Of a stretch of DNA of 64,000 nucleotides, positions 56,901-64,000 are shown one piece after another. This DNA is from Hsuehochloa calcarea (taxonomy: Eukaryota > Streptophyta > Magnoliopsida > Poales > Poaceae), in assembly GCA_036346395.1 (NCBI GenBank), contig CM070594.1, forward strand, positions 26,941,385 through 27,005,384. The letters are read 5' to 3'. Below the pieces are notes generated by a model. The model searched no databases. It saw nothing but the letters and a program-made list of their open reading frames with translations, and was not told the DNA's origin. Position 1 is the stretch's first letter. Each line of letters begins with the position of its first letter. The position numbers were made by a program, and so were the translations under genes.

Positions 56901-57700
56901 TTGCTACTTTTGAACCCCTCGATATAACACATGCTTTATCCGATTCGAGCTGGGTTAATGCCACGTATGAGGAGTTAGAGAACTTTGAGAGGAATAAGGT
57001 TTGCAACCAAGTAGAACCTCCTAGTGGTCATAATGTGATAGGAATCCTATCGGTGTTCAAAAATAAACAAAGTGATGATGGTTATGTTGTTAGAAACACA
57101 GCTAGATTGGTAGCACAGGGTTTTAGCCAAGTTGAGGGGTTAGACTTTGATGAGACATTTGCTCCTGTTGCTAGATTAGAAGTCATTCGTATTCTACTTG
57201 CGTTTGCTGCATCTAAGGGTTTTAGGCTGCATCAGATGGATGTCAAAAGTGCATTTCTGAATGGTTACATAGAGAAGTAAGTGTATGTTAGGCAACCCCC
57301 AGGCTTTGAGAATTCCAAGCATCCACATCGTGTCTTCAAGCTATCCAAAGCCTTGTATGGTCTTAAGCAAGCCCCTAGTGCCTGGTATGATAGATTTAAG
57401 ACCTTCTTGCTTAAGAATAGCTTTTAGATGAGTAAAGTAGATAAGACATTGTTCATTCTTAGGCATGGCAGTGACTTCTTGCTTGTTCAGATTTTTGTAA
57501 ATGCTATTATCTTCGGTTGTTCTTCTCATGCTCTTGTTTCTAGTTTTTCTGAGACCATATCTAGGGAATTTGAGATGAGTATGATGGAAGAGCTCAATTA
57601 CTTTCTGGGCTTCAAATCAATCAATGCAAGGAATAGATATTCATTCATCAGACAAAGTACACTAACTTCGAGATGGGTGAGTGCAAGCCGATCGTCACTC
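56901..57700 (+). pseudogene. copia reverse transcriptase, catalytic box destroyed
   Basis: One frame covers the domain, with stops at 57278-57280 and 57425-57427. Motifs: 'SWVNATYEELENFERNKV', 'ARLVAQGFSQVEGLDFDETF', 'HQMDVKSAFLNG' (first catalytic Asp), 'VYVRQPPGFE', 'ALYGLKQAPSAWYDR'. Then 'VQIFVNAIIFG', where the lineage has Y-V-D-D, so both catalytic aspartates of the box are lost. 'EFEMSMMEELNYFLG' follows. The frame fails after 57640. Confidence 0.9.
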
Positions 57701-58430
57701 CCATAGCGACTTCGATTATTTTGGATCTAGAGGAGGAAGGAGAAGCGTGGATCAACACAAGTACCGCAGCATGATTGGCTCCCTACTTTACCTGACTACC
57801 ACAAGACCGGACATCCACTTCGCGGTCTGCCTCTGTGCGAAGTTTCAAGCATCTCTGAGGACTTCCCATCGCCTAGCCGTCAAGCGCATCTTCAGGTACC
57901 TTCACTCTACCCTTTAGTGTGGTATTTGGTATTCCTGCTCATCTTCCTTGTCCATTTAAGGGTTTTCTGATTCAAATTTTGCGGGTTGTCGGCTAGATAG
58001 GAAGAGTACCTCAGGCACTTGTCACTTCTTAGGCACTTCTCTTGTCTCTTTGTCTTCTAGAAAGCAGTCCTCTATTGCACAATACATTGTAGAAGCTGAG
58101 TATGTAGCTGCCGCTAGTTGCTGTAGTCAAATTCTGTGGATGGTGTCCACCTTTAAGTACTATGGGTTAGCTTTTGATAGTGTTCCTCTTCTCTCTGATA
58201 ATACTTCAGCCATTAATATTGCTAAGAACCTTGTACAACATTCTAGAACCAAGCATATTGACATTCGCTATCACTTCCTTGGAGACCATATAGAGAAGGG
58301 TGATATTGTGCTACATTTTGTGGAATCTGAGGCTCAGTTAGTTGGTATCCTCACCAAGCCTTTAGACCCAACTAGGTTTGCCACCTTGAGGAATGAGTTA
58401 GGGGTAATTTACCCCTATGGGTTGGTTTGA
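57701..58430 (+). pseudogene. copia RNase H
   Basis: The connection and RNase H regions: 'YRSMIGSLLYLTTTRPDIHF' (57681-57917), 'GFSDSNFAGCRLDRKSTSGT' (family has DAD; here DSN), 'QYIVEAEYVAAASCCSQ' (catalytic Glu), 'SDNTSAINIAKN' (Asp) and 'HSRTKHIDIRYHFLGDHIEK'. It ends at TGA 58428-58430, followed by the first of several purine tracts. Confidence 0.87.
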
Positions 58431-60093
58431 GGGGGAGTTGGTTCTTTTCTTAGCTTTCCTTAATCATCTAATCTTTCCTTGATCTTTTTCTGAACTTTCC
58501 TTATTCATCTAATCTTTCCTTGATCTTTTTCTGAACTTGTTGATCTTTTCAATCTTTTTAGGATTTTTGAGTTTCTTGCATCTCATTGTATTATATTGCA
58601 TTCATATGAAAATCTTGAAAAGATGCATTATAATATAAGCTTTACTGCTTGTCCTTTAAATTGATGAAGCTTTGCTTATTACCCTCTTGAGGTTTAGTAT
58701 TTCAATTCTTACTCAATGTCATGTCTAGTTCCTTGACTTGCTAGAATTATCATGCTTTCACATGTGTAACTTAGTCTTTGCTTAATGAGCTAGATTTTTA
58801 AGACAACTTGAACTAAAAATTACAATATGTGAATCTTTTAGCTAGTTGCATAATTAGTGATTTTTGTGATACTAGTCATGTCAAAATTACTTTGTTAGCT
58901 CTTGAATCTAGGATTGAACACTTCTTGTTTCTTTGTGAATCTGAAATTGTTCTTGTGCAATAGAAAATTTTAAGGTTCTCATGTAATTAAATTGTACTAA
59001 ACTATTCTCATGAGACTGCATGTCAAAGACATGAACTTGGAGATAGTTTGATGATCCAAACGATCTCATGGGGACTGCTTGTCAAAATTAATGTGAACCT
59101 TAAGATTTATCGCCCTGGTTAAAGCTTAGGAAGAGTTTGTGGATGGCTCTTAGTCCAGGATCTTCTTTCCAAGATAGACCTTTAATCAACGTCAATATTC
59201 CTTAAAAATGAAACTGTTGTTAAAAATTGGGTGATTAAGGTACTTTGAACAAAATGATTCTTTTTCGGAATTTTTGTCTCTAGAATGGTCTTTGTTACCT
59301 TCTCAATCTCACATTGACATTCTACCATGGACATTATCACTTTAGGATCTCTTTTGATAAACTTGCTAATTTTTGAAGCTTTGCTCAAATTGTTACAATT
59401 CATCACTTTATCTTGAGCCCTCTAGCTTAACTAAGATATATATATGTCTTAATATGATCTTGTTAGCGCCTTCAGGCCTTATAGGTATTGAGTAATAGTA
59501 GAAATACTAGCTTGTTCTTTTGGCAAATCTCCAAAGCTTCTTGTACTAAAAATTGAAATATAAAAAACATTGCATACATGCATGCCCTTTCTTATGCTTT
59601 TTCCTCATTTCATATTTGTCATCTCTGGATGAGAGGAATGCGTGATTCTTTGATGACTCCGTTGTCAAAGGAGGAGAAGATATAGCTAAAATGGTTAAAG
59701 GGGGAGTTATTTTGAGAAAAAGGGGAGAAAATGAAATTCCTTAGAAAACTGATGATCATAGTGAGGGGGAGCATCCTTTCGCATTCTTTAGATCTTATTG
59801 TTATTTCTGAAATTGAATTGCAATTCTTAGAACCTCACAATGATCAACGGCTAAATTGAACAATTGTTCTTCCATATGGACCTTAAGTGAGATTTTTCTC
59901 TTCTTTGGAAATTAGAGCTTTCTTGCTTTCTTTTGCCTCATCTCACTTGCCTATACTATTCTGAAGCCAACTTGGTCATTTCCATTGCATTCTCTTGCTT
60001 TTGGACCAAGTTGTGCATTTGTGCGAAAATGTTGAATTTTTTTTGTTTTCAAACCTCAAAATTTCATCTTGGGAAAATTTCCAATGTGTTCAT
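58431..60093 (+). other. 3' non-coding region of the Sirevirus-like element with repeated purine tracts
   Basis: About 1.66 kb with no credible open frame. Purine tracts recur: GAGGGGGAG at 58430-58438, AAAGGGGGAG near 59697-59706, GAGGGGGAGC near 59763-59772, and the functional one before the LTR. A tandem 57-base duplication ('tttccttaatcatctaatc...') lies at 58456-58545. Long non-coding stretches with multiple purine tracts before the 3' LTR are known for Sireviruses; some members carry an envelope-like gene here, which I do not see. Confidence 0.7.
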
Positions 60094-60105
60094 CAAGGGG
60101 GAGAT
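60094..60105 (+). promoter_or_regulatory. Polypurine tract of the Sirevirus-like element
   Basis: CAAGGGGGAGAT is directly before the LTR start TGTGGATATCATGGGG. Confidence 0.85.
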
Positions 60106-60515
60106 TGTGGATATCATGGGGATGTGCTCACGATATTAGGATGATGATACAATTGGCAATAGTATTAAGGGTTTATCAAACAATTGTTTTCTGCAAAGTT
60201 TAGTAATTTCGGTATAACCGCAAAAGAGTAGCAGTATTACCGCAGCGTGGTATGACAGCAATAGAGGAGCGGTATTACCGCAGTTCGACCAAGTGGTCGT
60301 AACCTGGTGGTCGTAACCAGGTGGTGGTGACCTAGTGGTCGTAACTCTTTCCACCAGATGGTCGTAATCCTTTGACCAAGTAAAATCAGTATTACCGCAC
60401 TACTGCTGCATGAAATGACCGGATTTTACTTGTCGGTATGTTTTTTTCCACTGAACATGTTTTTGGGAGTTTCTTCCTTCCTTAGAATCAGTAAGACATG
60501 AATTGTGGAGTGGTA
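60106..60515 (+). repeat. 3' LTR of the Sirevirus-like element, cut by an insertion
   Basis: It matches the 5' LTR (51619 onward) through the repeat cluster to 'aattgtggag(t/c)ggta', then stops at 60515 where a TGTAACAGCC LTR begins. The 3' remainder is outside the window. Confidence 0.85.
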
Positions 60516-60860
60516 TGTAACAGCCTAAATTTCAAATTTCAGTTGAAAATAAAATTTTAATTATTTTGTGGATTTTTTGAAAATTTTAAAAACTTTTTCT
60601 TAATTGTTTTAAAGCTAAAATAATTTATTTGCAAAATCTATAACCAATTGTAACTTGGGATTATTTCATTTAAATCCAAAATACCCTAGAGAATTTCTAT
60701 GAATTTTCTCATAAATTTTGGATTTTATTTGCTATTTTCTAAAGCCTTTTTGAATTTTTGGAATTATTTTAAATTAGAAAATGAATTAAATTTCGCCAAG
60801 ACAAGATGTGGGCGAATCCTCCCACCAAAGATCAGAGCCAGACGCCCGCCTCCTCCCGTG

Positions 60861-61064
60861 CGTCATCGTTGCGGACCATTTGATCTAAATCGGACAGCCA
60901 TCGCTCCGTCCGACCAGTTCCTCCCCCGCGTCATCGCTGCGGGCCATACAATCTAAATCGGACAGCCATCGCTCCACCCGACCAGTTACTCTCACATGTC
61001 ATCGCTGCGGGCCATCCGATCTAAATTGGATGGCCATCGCTCCGCCTGACCAGTTCCTTCCGTC
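60861..61064 (+). repeat. Three tandem copies of a 68-bp unit
   Basis: Units start at 60861, 60929 and 60997 with CGTCATCGCTGCGGGCCAT-like words, followed by 'gatctaaatcggacagcc' and 'gctccgcccgaccagttcc'. The period is exactly 68 bases by position; the copies differ by scattered substitutions. It lies inside the GC-rich block of the LTR. Confidence 0.85.
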
Positions 61065-61510
61065 GACAAGTGGGCCCATGTGCAGTGTCATCATCTCCGA
61101 CCCCTTCTTCCTCCAGCTCCCGCGCCCGATCGCTATTAACGTGCATTGGAGCTTCATAAATTCTCCATTTCTTTCTCGCAATCATGCGCATACAATTCCT
61201 TTCCGTTTTGACCCTTCGCCGCTGCCGCGCCACCGCCTGCCGGCGGTGGCCCCATGCGTATGAATAAATCTGTTACAGTGCATGTGTTTCAGTTTTCTTC
61301 TCTGTTCTGTTCTCCAGTACGAGTATTTCTTGATGTTTAACCTCCAGTCTCTCCCTCCGATCGGTATTCCTTACTTTGCTTCCATGCACCATGAATACTC
61401 TGCTACTGTTTACATATAAATACCATAACATGGCTTCCTTGTTGTGGTTTCTTGTCCTTTGTTGCTATCAAGTCACCACCTCCTTGCGCCCCCGCAGCAG
61501 CTTCGTGTTT

Positions 61511-61604
61511 CCTTTATTCCTTCTCTGTTATTATTATCTAGTTATTTCTGTCTCTCTTTTCCCTATTGTTTGGGTCTCAGATGTCATCTTTGAGCTAGCC
61601 CATA

Positions 61605-61682
<78 letters not shown>

Positions 61683-61810
61683 TGTATGTATATATCCTTT
61701 ATTCCTTCTCTGTCATTATTATCTAGTTATTTCTGTCTCTCTTTTCCCTATTGTTTGGGTCTCAGATGTCATCTTTGAGCTAGCCCATATGTATATATAT
61801 AGATATATAT
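61511..61810 (+). repeat. 185-bp tandem duplication around a microsatellite
   Basis: The block starting CCTTTATTCCTTCTCTGT and ending GAGCTAGCCCATATG occurs at 61511-61605 and again at 61696-61790, nearly identical, each followed by TG/TA repeats. The unit offset is 185 bases. Confidence 0.9.
61604..61679. repeat. (TG)n(TA)n microsatellite
   Basis: A short TG run (61604-61619) is followed by about thirty TA dinucleotides to 61679. Assembly length here is unreliable in principle. Confidence 0.92.
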
Positions 61811-62088
61811 ATATATATGTACGTACGTATGTATGCACGTACGTATGTATGCATGTATGTATATGTACGTACATATGTATGCATGTATGTATATGTACGT
61901 ACGTATGTATGCATGTATGTATGTGTATGTGCGTATGTATGTATGTACGTATGTGCGTGTATATATATATGTGTGTGTGTGTGTGTGTATATATATGCAT
62001 GTACGTATGTATGTATATGTACAGATGTATGTACGTATGTACGTATGCATGCATGCATATATATATATGTATGTATGTATGTATGTCT
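61790..62088. repeat. GTAT/GTAC/GCAT tetranucleotide repeat region
   Basis: About 300 bases made almost only of GTAT, GTAC, GCAT and TGTG words, with a recurring ~37-base higher-order unit (atgtatgcatgtatgtatatgtacgtac-like, quoted in part). Alternating purine-pyrimidine sequence over its whole length could adopt Z-DNA or cruciform forms. Open frames here (Tyr/Val/Cys-rich) are repeat artefacts. Confidence 0.88.
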
Positions 62089-64000
62089 ATATCTCCTCCC
62101 ACTTTCAGATTGACCCCACATGTCATCCTTCCAAAATAAAAACCCTAATTATTTATCTCTCTTACATGCGGGTCTCGCATGTTAGTCAACTCTTGATCAA
62201 CTCTCCTCCATGAGCTTAGCCCACCGTGGACTAGCATATCTCCGTGTACCTGATCCATAGACCAGTGGCCCACATGTCATTCATCTAAATCCAATATCTA
62301 TCTTCCAGTACCATTCAATTTTTATTTGGAGTTTATTTGATTTGTCTATTTGAATTTAGTTTGTTTTTGCGCTTTCTTTATCGTTAGGCGTTGAAGTGCT
62401 AGAATCGTCCAAAGGAGCTGAAGATCAAGGAAGTCGAAGATTGAAGATAAACAAGACCATCATTGCTATAGCAAAGCAAGTTATACCTTTGATGATATTG
62501 AACCCAGTTTTCAAAATACTTTGTTTCAATGTATTGCATTCTAGTTCAAGTATTTATTTAAATGCTTTTGGGTTAGTTATTAATCCAAATTGTTATATCC
62601 ACCTTGTCTATTATATGCTATGATCTTTTGTCACCCTAGGTTGGTTTATTATTAGTTGGTATTATCGCTATGAGTAGATTGCTTAGCCATGCCACGAGTC
62701 ATCATTTCATCTGAGTCATAATTATAAACTTGACTAAGTGATTATGGAACTGTGTGATGAAACTGTGTGTGCTGTGTGCTATTACTCGTTGATGGCATGT
62801 GTTGCACTTAATCACCAGGGTGGGAAAAGATTTAGACTGAGGTAAGTGGTGGATTCTGTGTGAGAATGGTAGAGCTGTGTGCTTAAAACTGTGTGATTTG
62901 GGTTAAAACTGGAAGTCTTGCCTTGGTCGATCAAGGACTTCACTTTGTGCGCCATTGAACTGGCCTTACTGTACGACCACATGCCTAGTATGGGCTGAGC
63001 CTAACTTAGTAAGTTATGGAGTCTTGACATTGGCAACTCAGGTTGTATTTTAAGCTATGTGATGGGCTGGAGGTGTGATATGTCACATCGCGGGACGGTT
63101 CGCTGCATCCCTGTCCAACGATGTGTATCGTAACCAAACGCTGTGTGTATCAGTTGGCCGGCAGGAAAGCACATCGGGAGTGTCAATGCTTGAGATGAAG
63201 TTTCTGAAAGGTTTTGTTGTGATCAACTCTGATCCGGTTGATTGCATCTTGTGGGTAAAGTGTACAACCTCTGCAGAGTGTTAATAATTCTATTCGAATA
63301 GCCGCGTCCGCGGTCATGGGCATGCTCGGGGATTTCACACGAGGGGTAGATTTTCATAAAACAATTGAGAATGGTCAGCTGTGTGAGATAACTTATGCAG
63401 GTGTGTGAATAACTTGTTTAGACTGTGTGTCTTTGTGAAATCAAATGATAAATTATTATTGTTTATTTGTTTTGAATTATGTTTTCATTGCAAATATTGC
63501 ATTTATGCAAAATAACCATAGAAGCCATTCCTTTGAAATAAGTCATCATCTATAAATTGCATTCTGTGGTATGACTTGCGAGTACGGTTGTGTACTCATA
63601 CTTGCTATAAACAATCAACAGAAGTGGAAGAATCGTCAGTCAATAAGGTCTACTTTAAGGATCGTGGAGAACTAGGTCGCGCTACCCCAGTCGATTGCCT
63701 GTGGGCATATGGATGGGCTTCACCGAAGTTATTCTGTTACGTTTCGCTGTAGCTTTATTGGGCTATTTGTCTTCTGAGTCATTAATTGTAAGCTTTGACC
63801 TTAAGGTCTTTACTCAGATAATTATTGTTATTTGTCTATTTATTAGTCATCTTTGCATATGGAAATGATATTTCATCGATGTTCCCACTGTGTGCACTAG
63901 CGTGATCCTGAACTAGTGCAGCATACACAGAGGGTCAGATTTGCATATTTGAATCCCGATAGTGCAAGAGGGGGTTTTCGGCGGGTGGTTAACCCAATGG

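Larger units (their letters stand above)
51619..60515 (+). mobile_element. Decayed Sirevirus-like Ty1/copia element
   Basis: A 5' LTR remnant (51619 to about 52420), a gag tail, protease, integrase, reverse transcriptase, RNase H, a 1.7-kb 3' non-coding region, a purine tract and a 3' LTR (60106-60515). The order integrase before reverse transcriptase is diagnostic of copia. A deletion has fused the 5' LTR directly to the end of gag, removing the primer-binding site and most of gag. A solo chromovirus LTR sits between protease and integrase, and a long-LTR gypsy LTR cuts the 3' LTR. Reverse transcriptase sequence, multiple purine tracts and CGG/CCG-type LTR repeats point to the Sirevirus lineage. 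Confidence 0.88.
60516..64000 (+). mobile_element. Long-LTR gypsy LTR, third copy, runs off the window
   Basis: It starts TGTAACAGCCTAAA and follows the same plan as 8032-12014: an AT-rich block, a GC-rich block, then CCTCTGCAGAGTGT (63268-63281), 'tcgaatagccg' and the 3' motif 'acacagagggtc' (about 63927-63938). After about 63940 the expected LTR end is absent; instead 'gcaagagggggttttcggcgg' appears (quoted in part), which resembles mid-LTR sequence at 13606-13640 of the sister copy. It may continue as a full element or a second LTR beyond 64000. Confidence 0.72.

Noticed and set aside
61606..62139. 177-codon frame and several minus-strand frames rich in Tyr, Val, Cys, Ile and His
   Set aside because: Translation of TA/TG/GTAC microsatellite repeats.

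Overview
This window looks like gene-poor, heterochromatic DNA from a plant nuclear genome, most likely a grass (an Oryza-like genome would fit, but the species cannot be fixed from the sequence). I find no convincing host gene, tRNA or rRNA. Almost every base can be placed in an LTR retrotransposon, a solo LTR or a small DNA transposon. The families are Ty3/gypsy chromoviruses (one carries a C-terminal chromodomain of the type seen in the Tekay/Del clade), a second gypsy lineage, Ty1/copia elements that look like Sireviruses, a large non-autonomous LTR element, and a hAT-like miniature element.

Layout. 1-984: LTR-like debris. 985-2440: a broken copia gag fragment. 2441-8031: an old gypsy element on the minus strand whose gag centre (about 4956-5710) is inverted. 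8032-12014: a 4-kb solo LTR with 5-bp target duplications (TSDs). 12020-12360: the C-terminal end of a gypsy pol. About 12361-45215: a four-level nest. A long-LTR gypsy LTR was hit at 13869 by a Sirevirus-like LTR (now solo, TSD ctttg). That LTR carries a 29-kb tandem array (14848-44009) of a non-autonomous LTR element with four LTRs and three internal regions sharing LTRs. The third LTR of the array was in turn hit by a young 9.5-kb chromovirus (27899-37438, TSD gcagg). 45453-48188: a hAT-like MITE split by a solo chromovirus LTR. 48852-51428: a gypsy LTR split by another copia-type solo LTR. 51619-60515: a decayed Sirevirus-like element, itself split by a solo chromovirus LTR (53253-55681, TSD gagtt). 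60516-64000: a third long-LTR copy with tandem repeats and microsatellites, running off the window.

How the parts relate. The array element has no recognisable gag or pol, but its primer-binding site with the next ~20 nt, its polypurine tract with the preceding ~30 nt, and its LTR tips closely match those of the chromovirus nested inside it. This is the signature expected of a non-autonomous element mobilised by an autonomous partner. I regard the shared-LTR array plus its nested partner as the most interesting system here. Differences among array copies cluster strikingly at CpG/CCGG positions and include indels, so part of the apparent decay may be sequencing error at methylated sites.
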